From: Hippophae tibetana
Lineage: Eukaryota; Streptophyta; Magnoliopsida; Rosales; Elaeagnaceae
Reading direction: 5' to 3'
NCBI GenBank assembly: GCA_037013495.1
Contig: CM072807.1
Span: 9,737,001-9,801,000, forward strand
Length of the DNA: 64,000 nucleotides
Shown: piece by piece, positions 1 through 12,305 of the stretch
Layout of the letters: the number at the start of each line of letters is the position of its first letter
How positions within the stretch are numbered: the stretch's first letter is position 1
Position numbers and translations under genes: made by a program
Notes under the pieces: model-generated
The model's input: only the letters and a program-made list of their open reading frames with translations
What the model was told of the DNA's origin: nothing
The model's database searches: none

Positions 1-1236
1 ACACTGATGACGTTATTATATCATATAGTATCCACAAACATTTATAAAGCATATATTTTATTATTGAATGAAGATGCAATGTGAATACAGTTTTACTATA
101 GATATAGAGTTTTATAAAAAAAATGATTAAAGTGAGAGACATTTTTGGTATAAGCTATTTGCAGTAGAGTAGATAAATTCTCATTACCATCCAAGAACTC
201 ATTTGTAAAAATTTCTCAATTGGTCCAAAGAGTACAAAATGGGATGCAAAGAGATTGAAGCTACATTTGCCTGAAGTACATTTTTAGGTATATGTCATAT
301 ATGCTAAACATTAAATATGGGGAAAGCGTATCTAAGTACACATTCTAAACTGAATCACTAATGACTGAGGTGGGGTTTGGTGGGACTCTTAATTCTTTAC
401 ATATCATGAAAGAATTTGTAGGTCTTGATGTCTTCAACGATGAACCTGACAGAACCAATGCAGCCCAGCACTGCAACAACAGAGAACCATATAACTATTG
501 CAAAGTTGAGAATCTGCATAGCAATATGAAGCTTCATGTTTTGGGACTTTCTTTTGGCTTTAAGATAAGCTAAAGCAGGGAATATAAAATCTAGTGGAGT
601 AAACCCAATTGCCCCACAAATGGACACAAAATCTCCAAAGAAAGGCATGGCTGCAGCAACTAAGGTTATGACAATCATATAAATACAAGTATATAAAAGA
701 CAACCCAGATTGATTCCAAGGGGAAATTTGTTGTTACTTCTCTTGGAAGCTTGTAGTTTGTCCTCAAAATAGGCATAACCTGCAATAAATCTATTCAAAG
801 GGAAGTTTTAGTATCAAAACAAAAGCTCAAAAAAGTTGAGGAAATTAAAATAAATTAGCACTCTAAAACCAAAAAAATAACACCTCAATAATATTGAACG
901 GGGTCCAATTAGCTAGATTTCAACATTGAATGACCGGAGTTCAATTTGAATTACATCCGCATTCAATCTAAAAAATTTATAATGGGTTTTTGTCTTTGTA
1001 GTAAAAATATACCAGTCGGACATAATAACACAGCACAAACACTATTTATCATGCCTCGGTCAAGTGTATATACCTGGAAGCATCCTGATATTTGAAATAC
1101 AGCAAAGAGATTAGCCATAACAATAGTCCATTTTGGAATGGATAGAGAAGATAAGATGTAAGGCTGGACTTGTGATCCAAAAGCCCAGTATCCACTGAAA
1201 GCTAATTGCCAATAACTCAATACTATGACAGTATAT

Positions 1237-1875
1237 TGTTACGTCCCATCCAAATTGTCTCGCAAAATCCAAACAAATGGTGTTTGCCCAAAAGATCTAG
1301 ACTTTTCTACATGGGAAGGTTCTGGAGTGGCCTAGAGATGTCTAGAAAGAGTTAGAGTTTGATGGACTCAACTCAAGCCTTGAAGGCTCTAGAATATTCC
1401 AGAGTATACTAGCATGTGCTTGAAGGTGCTAGAATGGAATGGAATATTCTAGAACGTGGTGGATGGTTCTTGAAGAATGTAGAAGTCACTAGAAGCTTAC
1501 GGAATATCCTACAACTTGCATGAATGAGCTAGACAAACCTAGAAGACTCTAGAGTTGGCTAGAAGGTTCTAGAATCTTGTGGCATATTTTAGATAAAACT
1601 AAAACACTCTTGTATATTCTAGACTTAGAATGATCTAGAAAGTTATGGCATAACCTTAAGCTTGGAATCACACTATAAATAGATCCATTGGTCTTCATTT
1701 GTATTCATCCTTGAGAAATTGTAAGATAATCTCTCTCTAGAGCAATACAACGTATTCTTTACAAACTCTTTTTCTAGTCTCTTTGGAGTGTTTCATTCGT
1801 ATTCAAAGACAGGTTTAGTGCAACGGACGATGCTAAGTACCGCACGGTCGCTACTTGAAATTAAAGGTCGTGACA
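1237..1875 (+). mobile_element. Solo LTR inserted in transporter exon, with heat-shock-element cluster
   Basis: The segment begins TGTTACG and ends CGTGACA, so it has the TG...CA ends of an LTR. It is flanked by the 4-bp direct repeat ATAT (1233-1236 and 1876-1879). Removing it and one ATAT restores the transporter reading frame exactly. Plus orientation is set by TATAAATAG at 1674-1682 followed by a leader-like stretch. No internal retrotransposon sequence is present, hence a solo LTR. Upstream of the TATA box the sequence is crowded with TTCTAGAA-like motifs, including two complete GAAnnTTCnnGAA elements at 1442-1454 and 1562-1574 and a near-match at 1392-1403. The superfamily is unknown; a 5-bp target duplication would be more usual for an LTR element. 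Confidence 0.85.
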
Positions 1876-2281
1876 ATATGCTGATGAGACACCTTTATAC
1901 ATATTCTTTCTTGCAGGTTTTCTAACAGTGCTCTGAGATATAAGAGAGGTATAAGAAATGAATTAATTAATTATTACATTCTGTACTAATTACTTCATCT
2001 TAAATAATTAATCCAAAGCACATTAAAGAAAATAATAAATAAATAAAAACCTGTATCTCAGGAAGCATCGCATCTCCAAATGAAAAGGCTATTGCCCCAA
2101 GAGCATTAAAAGCTCTAAAAGTTTTCGAAGTACTTGAGCTTCCTTGCAAACTATAACTCACTGAATCTCTGTCAATCTTTTTTCCTACATTAAGCATTTA
2201 GAGAAATACAGATCATCATATTAACAAATGTGTTTGAGGAGGAAAACAGGTCAATTCTTAAAAGATCAAATTTATTATGCC

Positions 2282-2375
2282 AATTGTGTTGTAGTGTAAT
2301 TACATATTCTTCAAGCGGGTACAAGAAGATCCTAGGTTCGAACCCTAAATTGGGTGTGAAGTGTGTAATGGTTTA
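2282..2375 (+). mobile_element. Possible tRNA-derived SINE fragment
   Basis: A perfect RNA polymerase III B-box, GGTTCGAACCC, lies at 2335-2345. About 40 bp upstream is a weaker A-box-like stretch (TGTTGTAGTG, near 2287-2296). It is followed by an AT-rich tail (2375-2395). It sits in the transporter intron between exons 4 and 5. No cloverleaf can be folded, so it is not a tRNA gene. Target-site duplications were not found, so the call is tentative. Confidence 0.4.
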
Positions 2376-4139
2376 TTTTAAAATAAATAAAAAAGGGTAA
2401 AATTTATATTACAGTAAGACATCTCAGGCCTACCAATATAGATAGTGACACCAATGGTAGTTCCAGCAAAACCAACAGTGCAAAAAATGCAGAATGCATT
2501 TAACCACCTCAGTGAATGAATATCATGAAGCTGAGATAGAAAGAGCTCAAAAGCCCCAAAGAATATAATGAAATGTTGCAAGGTTAAGGAACCATTCGTG
2601 TAGTAATATTTGTAAATTGCCTACACAATAAATAATGTATAGCAACAAAGTTATAATTCAATTTACATTAATTATTTTAAACAACACAAATAAAAACCAA
2701 TGAGATAAACATTAAGAATGTCAATTGTCAATTATTGATAGATTATATAAAAACATTATTAACACTCTTCTCAATAACTTAAGAAAAGTTAGTTTTCAAA
2801 CAACTTTTAACATAATATTAAGACTACATGTATTCAATGTCCAATAACCTCAATTATTAAATTACAAATATTTGATATGTATAGTACATAGAGGTAACAC
2901 TTGTAATAGAGTGATAGAATACATAAATACATAGTTGACCCAATTTTCAATAGCTTAAAGCTTTTAAGAAATTTAGTTTTTCAATAACTTCTAACGGTTA
3001 TGTTGTTAAAAATAAATATTCAAATTTGATATGAATATCAAATAATATGATGTAATATCATTATTAAGTACATTTAAGATCCGTAACTCTATTTAATAAA
3101 AAAACTACCACAGTTGTAATTATGATATATATTAGTGTTTTAGGCAAGTTTAGTAAGATGTGTAACCTTGAGGCTGCTCCCAGCAGCAATATGAATGGCT
3201 ATATTATTTCTAAGAGAAGCGACCTGCTGGAAAATTGCAATAGACCAGTAACCCCCTAATCCTTTAAGAATTTTTTTTAAAAGGGCATAAATAATATAAT
3301 CAAAACAGTACTCTCAAATTAATCAACAAGAAGATAAAGATTTAACAGATAATACCAACCAAAAATGCTTTGTGCAAGGTTTCTGTAAGTCAAGTGTTTA
3401 TTTCCATCCCAATTCCAAAGAGAGGCAATCAGAATACTAGAATACCATGTGGCCAGTGTTGCACCTACTAAACTGCTGACACCTGTTCTTAATGCCCAAA
3501 ATTAATTCTATTACCAGGTGCTACTTTATCAAAAAGTATTTTTAGGGTTAAAAAAATTGTATTTTTTTTATTACTTTCCAACATAATTAAATACAAATTA
3601 TATGTTTCTTCTTAATGTAATTTCTTCTAAAATCACTTTTAGTAAAAATTAGTTTTAACAGAAACACAAACTAATACATACTGAAAGGCCAACCAAGAGA
3701 AGCAAGAGCAAAGAGCAAGGGAGCATAAGCGGCGGGAGTAGCAATGGTAGTGGCCACATGAAAAGCCGCGTGCTTCCACGTGCCTCTGCCTCCACCTGAA
3801 TTTGGTTCTCCTCCTTCGTCAATTGGAAATTGGATTCTGTCTACCTCTGCTACTTGCTCTCCATCAACATTGGGATTCTCTCCTAGTGTTTCTGATGAAG
3901 TTGCTTTGTCCAGAACCATTTCCGTTCTCTTTTTTTTTTGTCACTGTCTGGAAGTCTGGCGTGGCACAACTAATGTATCTCTTTTGACTTCTATGCTTTT
4001 GGTAAAATATTGACTTTTTTTCACTTTGAAGAGAGAGAACGCATGTTCATCATACTAGTTCCCCAAAAAGAGAAGAAAAAAAAAGTGGGCGTTGAAAGCT
4101 TGAGAAGGTTAGAGATTAAAGACAAATTATGTGAGCAAT

Positions 4140-5568
4140 TGGAGTTCAATTCATAAGTATCATCCTACTATTGCTTATTTCTTTGATGCTAAAAAGAATA
4201 TCCCTAACCCCAACGTGAATGCATAGGGAGATGTGTTTCTCATGTCATCAACAAATCCTACCCAATCATTGTTAGTGTATCCTATTAGTCTTGAACTTAG
4301 TAATGATTTGTACAATATTTTATAGTTTTTTGTTCCTTACCTATACTAGAGTATTCGACTAATTACTCCATAGTGAATTTGTGTAGGACATTACATGAAT
4401 CTTGATAGCAGTAACGTGGCATACATTATGCCTAGCCTTGTTACCCATAGATATAGAAAACTTTCAATGAGACTTTAAAATTGAGAGCTATCTACATTTG
4501 GCAAGTTATATTCTTTTCTTAAGGCTTTGGTATTGTTAAATGGAGTTGCATTAATCTTGCATCCACTCATTTTAAACTTTTTTATGTGACTCTTTGTATT
4601 TTTCTATCATAAGATGAAAATCCCATCATCATTTTGTCTAATTTCAATTCTAAGTAGTGTATCAATCCTAAATTAGTCATCTCAAATGTCTTCATCATTT
4701 TTTCCTTGAACTCTTTGATCATCGTTTCATCATCAACTGTGTAAATAAGATCATCCACGCATAAAGAAACAATGAATGTATTTTTACCTTGATTCTTGAT
4801 GTACAATTTTGGTTTACTTATGCTCTTCTTGAAGCCTTGTTGTATAAAATGACTATCTATTCTGCTATACAAGGCTTTAGGAGCTTGATTTAATCTATAT
4901 AGTGCTTTCTTTAGCTTGAGGATTTTGTCACCTTGTCCTTGCACCATGAATCCTTGAGGTTGCTCCACATATATCTCTTCTTCAAGGAACCTATTTGAGA
5001 AATATAAATTTTATATCTAGTATATATATCTTTCACTTCTTTTGAACAACGATTATTGGAAGTGCTCTAATAGTATCCAAACATGCAATTGGAGCAAAGA
5101 TCTCATTGTAATCGATTCCAATTTTTTGCAAGTATCCTTTAGCACTTCTCACGCCTTGTGTTTTTAAATTGATCCCTTAGAGTTAAGCTTAGTCTTGTAT
5201 ACTCACTTAACTCTAATGACCTCTTTTCCTTTTGATAGATCGACCCACTCTCATGTTTCATTTTTCTTAATCACCTTTATTTCTTCTTCCATAGTTTTTA
5301 CCCATGCTTCTTGCTTGGAAGCTTCTTTAAAAAAAATTGGCTCTATGACAATCTTGTTGCGGGTATTATAAATCTCTAATAAAGGTTTCTTCCTTTTTGG
5401 CATAGACTTTAGAAATGATTCTTCTTGATCAGTAGGTTCTTGTCTCATTAGGACTTCTTCTCCTGCTTGAGCATCTTGTGGTTGTCGTGTAAGAAAATCA
5501 AAGTTTGTTTCTTTCATCTTCTTTATTTTCCCAATCGTACTTAGCATTTTCACCAAACTCGACATCAT
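4140..5568 (-). pseudogene. Ty1-copia reverse transcriptase and RNase H remnant
   Basis: At 4582-4968 the minus strand reads LKKALYRLNQAPKALYSRID and later SLCVDDLIYT, the copia RT motifs (usually KALYGLKQAPRAWY and YVDDI). Further on, near 4200-4300, it reads WVGFVDDMRNTSPYAFTLG, matching the copia RNase H signature. The upstream part (5251-5568) encodes the linker and N-terminal RT region ending EAWVKTMEEEI. Several frameshifts separate the pieces. Confidence 0.8.
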
Positions 5569-5599
5569 GACTGATGATCACCTTCTTCGATTCCAAGCT

Positions 5600-6060
5600 A
5601 TAGATATGATATTCCTTGGATACAGTGCTATACCTTAAGAATATTCATTGCTCAGTCTTTTCATCTAGCTTACTCCTTTTTGCCTCTGGGACATGAGCAT
5701 AGAATATGCATTTGAAGATTTTGAGATGTTTTACTAAAGGTTTTCATCGGCTCTAAACTTGAATAAGAGTCTTTGGAACTACTTTGGTTAGGCACCTATA
5801 AATAAGAAACATTATTATGTATATAGCATCTGCCTAAAAGGTCTTTGTCGATTAGCATTGTTAGAGCCATCTCCATCACTGTTCTATTTTTCCATTCACA
5901 TAGTCTATTTTGTTGTGACATGTATCCAACAGTAAGTTGATGCTCAACTCCTTCATCTTTACAAAACTTGTTAAATGCATTGAAGGTGTATTCTTTTCCA
6001 CAATCACTTATAATAGTCTTCAAGTGATAACCAATTTGTTTCTTCACAAATTTCTTAAAC
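5600..6060 (-). pseudogene. Ty1-copia integrase remnant
   Basis: The minus strand encodes TIISDCGKEYTFNAFNKFC and then HQLTVGYMSQQNRLCEWKNR. These match the integrase core where copia elements usually read SDNGGEY and TPQQNGVAERKNR. The first catalytic Asp region and the ERKNR-like motif are altered, and stops surround the block. It lies between the protease and RT remnants, as expected for copia. Confidence 0.75.
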
Positions 6061-6689
6061 TTCTTAAATATATTGAAGACTTTTGATCTTTATCGTAGAA
6101 AATACACCAATATCATTCTAGTAAAATCATCAATAAAGGAAATGAAGTACCTATTTTTTTGTGAGATGGAATGCACATTGGGTCGTTAATGTTTATATGG
6201 ACAAGTTCTAGTGGTTTCTTTGCTCTCCATGCTTTATCTAGGGGAAAAGGTTGTCGATGTTGCTTGCCTTATAGACTGCCTTCACAAATGCCTTTTTTGC
6301 CTTCTATCATTGGTAAGTCATGTATCATTCTTTTTTGGTGCAGTGTCTTCAAGGTATGGATATACTCAAATCTTTTGTGATGTAGCCATAAGTTATCCAC
6401 ATGTGTCTTCATGGCTTCCTCACTTATGTACCTCTATTGAATATGAAAGCATAATTTTCTCTTATTTTTACTCTTGCTATCAACAAACTATTATCTTTCT
6501 TGTCATAAATTATGCATTAGTCTTCTTTTAAGTGAATAGAACATCTTCTCTCGATTATTTCACCCACACTCAATAGGTTTTGATTTATGGAAGGTATTAA
6601 TAGTACATCATTTATGTCCTTTCTTCCTTTCCATGTTTGGATAGAAATTGTGCCTCTCCCAATAGTTGTGATATATTCTTCATTCTCAA

Positions 6690-7600
6690 TCTTGACTTTG
6701 TTGTAGTTTTATCAAGATTGCAGAAGATACTTCATCTTTCATCATGTGGTTACTAAAACCACTATCTAGATACAATGTGTCATTCTTTTCTTTATCAAAA
6801 TCTTGGCTAGCATAGAACAAATGATTTTCACCATCATTTTCTTCTGTGAAGTTAGCTTGGTGACTTATTTTTAGTCTACAAGTTTTTTCTTCATGCTTAT
6901 TTTTCTTGTAGTATCGACACTGTAATTTTTCTTTGAACCAACAATATTTTTTCAAGTGGCCTTTTTTTCCTTTGAAAATGCAAGGAGGATAGTTCCCTTT
7001 GTTTGGTCCTTGTTTTCTCTCATCATCTTTTGATGTTTGAGATCACATATTAACTTTAGATTGAAAGGTATTCTCTATTGAGTCCTCATAACGTCTACTT
7101 TGATGTTTTTCCTATTCTTCTCGAGAACCCATTAATTAAGTAACTATCAAGATTACTAGATCCTTTTTTCTCTCAATAACTTTAACTATTGGATTGTATT
7201 TTTTAGTACAACTTATGAGGATTTTTCCTACTACTTTCTCTTCATATATATTTTTACTATAGGCTCTCAATTGATTTACCATTTCTTTTATTCTTGAATA
7301 ATAAACTTTTAAGAACTTATTTTCTTTCATTTTAATATTTTCAAAACCTCTTCTTAGAGATTGTAGATTGACACACTTAATTTTTTCATTTCCTTGAAAC
7401 TCCTCTTATAATATATCTCAAGCTTCCTTAGATGTAATAGCTCCTATAATTTTTGGAATTATTTCATCGCCAATAACTTTAAAGCAAATAAGCCTTGAGA
7501 ATCCTTTTGTTCTTTTTCTTACAACTTTATTTTGGGTCGTATTTAGCGTGTTAGTATCATTTGAGACAATATATTACCCGTTGATAGTAGTTCATATATC
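6690..7600 (-). pseudogene. Ty1-copia gag, zinc knuckle and protease remnant
   Basis: Near 7136-7330 the minus strand encodes a gag-like helix-rich stretch (KVYYSRIKEMVNQLRAY). Near 6686-6955 it encodes a cysteine/histidine cluster around CRYYKKNKHEEKTC, corresponding to the CCHC knuckle, here imperfect. This is followed by LYLDSGFSNHM, the counterpart of the copia protease signature (usually LDSGCSNHM), with the central Cys replaced by Phe. Frames are broken between these segments. Confidence 0.75.
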
Positions 7601-7763
7601 TTGAGAACAAAGAAAATCTTCTCATTTTTATAGCCCAAAAATCATAATTTTACCCAAGAAATATTGGCATGAGAACACTTAGGAGATAACGTTTTTTATC
7701 GTTATATTATGTGAAAATAGTAACTTGTTATCCAACAAAGAACGAACAAGGCTTTGATACAAT

Positions 7764-8140
7764 TGCTAATTTTTAGAATATAAAAATAGAAAGCTATTTT
7801 AGTTGAATAATATTTTCTAGCAATGAATATTGATAAGTTTCTATAATTTTGAATATTTGGGTATTTTGTTTTATGATTTTATATTGGCTAGATAGTTGGT
7901 CAAATGAGGACAAATGAAAAGGGCTTTGATGTATGTAAAAATGAGATAAGATGATTTAAAAGAGTTTGTATTGAATTGGTTTCACAACTTCACTTATATG
8001 AGTATTTATAGTTTGGTAAGTAGGTTTTACATAATTCTACCTACTTGTTTTAATTATTGATTCTAGTGGAGACCAAAATTATCTAAAATTATTCACTCAA
8101 TCCTAACCACATATTTTACTTTATCTCTAACTACTTGTAG
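7764..8140 (-). repeat. Probable 5' LTR of the copia element
   Basis: This lies immediately outside the primer-binding-site-like sequence. In plus orientation it starts TGCTAATTTTTAGAATA, giving an LTR end in CA on the minus strand. It is AT-rich and non-coding. The outer boundary is uncertain because the sequence runs directly into the 431-442 bp tandem units that start at about 8141. Confidence 0.4.
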
Positions 8141-9449
8141 ATATCTCTAAAAATATTTTATTTTAAGACATTTTCTAAACTATTCTAAATAAATTATCAT
8201 CAATTTTATAATTTTATAGTAAAATATTTATTTACTCTTCATTAAATAGAAGCTTAAACTTCATTGCCGAGGACTAGGCGAAACAAAATTACCTCATCTT
8301 CGATCTCGGATACATAATGTGGATATTCAAGCCCAAATTTAGGTAGCTTATAAGTAGCAACATTAACCTTTCTATCAATGGTAAAGTAAGGAATTTTTTT
8401 AAACAAGCTAAGTTGTATATATTTTAGAATACTATATATTAAATATAAGACTCATAAACTAAAAACAATGAGTTTTGATTCAACAATATAAAACTTATTT
8501 TAATATATTGAAAATCTAGAGATCAAGTTTCATTTATAGGTGTATTATTTGAGTTGAATAAAAAGTTCTAGATATCTCTAAATATATTTTATTCCAAGAC
8601 ATTTTCTAAACTATTCTAAATAAATTATCATCAATTTCTATCAATTTTATAATTTTATAGTAAAATATTTATTTACTCTTCATTAAATAGAAGTTGCAAC
8701 TTCATTGTCAAGGACTAGGCCAAGCAAAATTACCTCATCTTTGATCTCGGTTACATGATGTGGATATTCAAGCCCAAATTTAGGTAGCTTATAAGTAGCA
8801 ATATTAACTTTTCTATCAATGGTAGAGTAAGGAATTTTTTTAAACAGAGCTAAGTCGTATATATTTTAGAATACTATATATTAAATATAAGACTCATAAA
8901 CTAAAAACAATGAGTTTTGATTCAACAATATAAAACTTATTTTAATATATTGAAAATCTAGAGATCAAGATTCATTTATAGGTGTATTATTTGAGTTGAA
9001 TAAAAAGTTCTAGATATCTCTAAATATATTTTATTCTAAGACATTTTCTAAACTATTCTAAATAAATTATCATCAATTTTTATCAATTTTATAATTTTTT
9101 AGTAAAAAATTTATTTGCTCTTCATTAAATAGAAGCTGCAACTTAATTGTCGAGGACTAGGCGAAGCAAAATTACCTCATCTTTGATCTCAGTTACATAA
9201 TGTGGAGATTTAAGCCCAAATTTAAGTAGCTTATAAGTAGCAACATTAACCTTTCTATCAATGGTAGAGTAAGAATGTTTTTTTAAATAGAACTAAATCG
9301 TATATATTTTAGAATATTATATATTAAATATAAGACTCATAAACTAAAAACAATGAGTTTTGATTCAACAATATAAAACTTATTTTAATATATTAAAAAT
9401 CTAGAGATCAAGTTTCATTTATATGTGTATTATTTGAATTGAATAAAAA
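8141..9449. repeat. Three tandem copies of a 431-442 bp unit
   Basis: ATATCTCTAAA-starting units begin at about 8141, 8572 and 9014 and end near 9449, so the periods are 431 and 442 bp. Copies share landmarks in order: GACATTTTCTAAACTATTC, GAGGACTAGGC, AATTACCTCATCTT, AAGCCCAAATTTA and AACAATGAGTTTTGATTC. Differences are scattered substitutions and small indels. On the minus strand each unit contains a stretch similar to TIDRKVNVATYKLPKFG; it is open for about 45 codons in the first two copies and has a stop in the third. No known protein was recognised. Confidence 0.9.
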
Positions 9450-12139
9450 TTACAACACTATTATAGACATAATTCATACTTATTTAAACTACAACTATAA
9501 TTATATATAATTAATATTTTTAATATAGAATAAGTCATTATTATTGTTTTATTCATAATAGTATATCTTATAAAACCTTTCAATATATTATTCATTATAG
9601 TCATCATCTAATAATAACATGTGAAAAGTAGTATTTTATAGTCAATAAGTTTTATAAATTAAAAAATAATCATCTTTAATGTTAATTAATTTATAAAAAA
9701 TTTAATATTACTTTGTGTCTATGGTTTAAAATTTAAAATTATGATATTTTTAATTTTTAGAATCAAAATAATTTAAGAATAAATAAACTATAATGTATAT
9801 TAAAAACAATTTTTTATAGAAAATTAAAGTAATCACTTTTTAATATTCAAATATACAAAAATAAATTTTAATTGTTTTATAAAGTTTGTGAATTTACCTT
9901 TAAACTTTATTAAAAATAAATAAAAAATTATTTATATATAAACTAAAAATTATTAAGTTATTTTATACAAAATATTAACCTAAATTGAATCCTGTTTCAA
10001 TCCCATAGCTATGTAAATGCTTCTAAGTATGGAAAAAAGAACCTGATAATGAAATAATTTGCATGACAAAGAGTTTAATTGCATAAACTATATACTTTAC
10101 TTAAAAAAGAATGAAAATCTCCGTTCACCAATTGAACAGTATGTAGAAAAATGGCCCATTGTGTAACCCAATATCTATGAATTTCAAACCATAAAAATAG
10201 CAAAAGCTCGATTGCCCTTTAGAAATATACAACTACACGAGAGTAAGAGTATGACTCTCTTGGGGTGTATTTTTGATGTACAAGCAACTATGAAAATGTC
10301 GGCTATCTTATTGTAAAAATATCATTATTTCATATATCCTAACATTAAAATATAATGTTCATATTTTTTAACAAAATTATAAAAAATATCGATAAATTAT
10401 CGTTTAAATATCGTTATCGTTAAATTACTTTTTAAATGTTTTTTTAACTAAAATATCATAGATATTATAGATTTTGTTGTTAAAATATTGATAAAAATCA
10501 ACAAAATATCGAAAATATCAATTCTTAATTTATTTATGTTTTTTTGACTAATATATTTAATATTGTGGATATTTAGTAATTATGTGTACTTTTAAAAACA
10601 AATAATCAATTAAATTTAATATGTTTTTCTTGATTTATTAGTTAATATGAGTACTTTTAAAAACAAATAATCAATTAAATTTTGTTTCATAATATCAGAT
10701 TTATTTATTTATAATAGTTAATACAATTAGATATTACACTTAATTATTTCAATTTTTTTAATTACTTATTATACAATATTTTGTAAAAAAATATATATTT
10801 TATTATATAATATTATAATCAATTAATCAACTTATTAATTAATATAAATATTACTACTATTTAAAAATATATATATTAAATAAAATAAATTTAAAATATA
10901 AGTAATTAATTATTTTGATATTTTATAAATTGTTTTTTATATTTTTGATAAAATTTTCATAACTTTCATGATTTTTTTCAAAATTTTCGTCAACAATAAC
11001 AATATATTTAAAAAATTTGTAAAACTTATATATCAAGATGTTGACCTACATATACATTCAAATTCAAACCTTGTGTACAATTACACAAGATTAAAAGTAC
11101 GAATGAAGAACAAACATTAATTAAATAATAGGGAGAGAAATCGTAAAAGTTCTCTTACGTTTGAAAAAACTAACTAATTAAAAATAAATAATATTATTTC
11201 AATAATTTCTCTATTTAAATATTATTATTTTTACTATCAAGTAATTAAAATAAGACAAAATACGAGTCATTAATACAATTAATTAGAATAATCTTCTTAC
11301 CTCATTTACTAAGTTAGTGGTTAACACAAGTAAAATATTATTATTTTTTATATGAATAAACGTGATTAAAATAAGAACCTTAACAATGATAAATGATAAA
11401 GTAAAAATAATTTTTTTATAAAATATTAGTTTTAATATTTTTTTAATTATCACTATTTTATTTTTTTATTTTTAATTCAAAATTAAAATATATGGGTAAA
11501 TAACATTATGTTTGAGGATTATTATTATTAAATTTTTTCTTTCATAATTTTATATTAAATTTCACTTTTATCATTATTAAAAACTTATATTTTAATATTA
11601 TTTTAATTATTTGATAACAAAATGTAAAATCATTAACATAAAAAATAATATGTCCTTACTTAATTGGCTCCTGGCTCTTTTTTATAATGAATAGAAGAAA
11701 TGATATAGTTTTTAATTTAATGTAATAAATAACACATATGAGTTCATCAAAATAACATGTATGATATTTCTTCCTATCTATTATTTGTAGGCACTTAATT
11801 AGTGGCATTGATAATTTTCGCGTTATAAATTATTTTTTAACATAAAAATATTTCATTAATAGTAATTTTATCTAATAATAATGATATTAATGTAATAAAA
11901 TAGATATTTTATATATTTTTATTATAAAAATAATAAAATGTATTGTTATAATATTATTTAGTTGAATTTAAATCGTGCTAACATGTTTGTCCATAAAAAA
12001 AATGTTAGCTTCAGGTGGACAGATAAAAAGCAATCATGAATTATACGAAAAATAATAAAAGAACAATTCTGCACTGACTGAACGACATGCAAGTTTTTGT
12101 CGTTTTGTATTTTGAAAATATGACTCCTTTCCCAGGCAA
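9450..12139. other. AT-rich intergenic DNA
   Basis: No coding sequence was recognised. A 35-bp sequence containing ACTTTTAAAAACAAATAATC occurs at about 10587-10620 and again at about 10651-10684. Between 10370 and 11000 there are many TATCG-type short motifs that look like remains of an old repeat. The rest is low-complexity A/T. Confidence 0.6.
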
Positions 12140-12305
12140 GAAGTTATCCAAAAATCCTCTCATTTATTGTGCTATATATGTGTGATAAGAGAGGTGATTT
12201 TCTGCTGCAGAGACAAAATTCAAAAAGAGAGAAAGCAAAACAGTGTGACAGTGTTAAGATATTAAATTTTAGGGCTTATTCATCTCTTGTAACTTTATTT
12301 TGATG
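12140..12305 (+). other. Possible transcript leader
   Basis: A TATA-like GCTATATATG (about 12171-12180) is followed by a purine-rich, less AT-biased stretch with AGAGGTG, CTGCTGCAG and AGAGAGAAAGC. This looks like a plant 5' leader. No long open frame follows and no splice-linked coding exon was found, so it may be a relict or a non-coding transcript. Confidence 0.25.

Larger units (their letters stand above)
397..3919 (-). pseudogene. AAAP-family amino-acid/GABA/proline-type transporter, disrupted
   Basis: This encodes a multi-pass membrane permease of the amino acid/auxin permease (AAAP) family that would import amino acids or GABA with protons. Exons on the minus strand are 3919-3682, 3482-3360, 3261-3167, 2620-2434, 2184-2051, 1932-1074 and 790-397, all with GT/AG borders. 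The start is ATG at 3919 after a hydrophilic acidic N-terminus. Family marks include GTWKHAAFH before the first membrane segment, SYSLQGSS, AMLPEIQ, GYWAFGSQVQPYIL, YAYFEDKL, and the C-terminus ending TYKFFHDM. Two lesions are visible. A 639-bp solo LTR (1237-1875) with an ATAT duplication lies inside exon 6; without it the exon is 216 nt and in frame, while read-through meets a stop at once. In exon 7 the expected IYCRPTYAYF is broken by a loss of about 5 bp (junction near 778-779). With both repaired the model would be about 463 codons. Closest subfamily (ProT, GAT or another) is not resolved. Confidence 0.88.
4140..7763 (-). mobile_element. Degenerate Ty1-copia retrotransposon
   Basis: On the minus strand the order is gag (about 7600-7100), zinc knuckle and protease (about 6955-6690), integrase (about 6050-5600), reverse transcriptase (about 5570-4580) and RNase H (about 4400-4140). 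Having integrase before reverse transcriptase defines Ty1-copia. All parts carry stops and frameshifts, so it is inactive. Next to the gag end, the minus strand reads TTGTATCAAAGCC at 7751-7763, close to the initiator-Met-tRNA primer-binding site of copia elements. No polypurine tract or 3' LTR is visible below 4140; the element stops about 220 bp upstream of the transporter ATG and may be truncated there. Confidence 0.85.

Noticed and set aside
2335..2345. Possible tRNA gene from the GGTTCGAACCC box
   Set aside because: No acceptor stem or anticodon arm can be formed around it; a SINE fragment is more likely.
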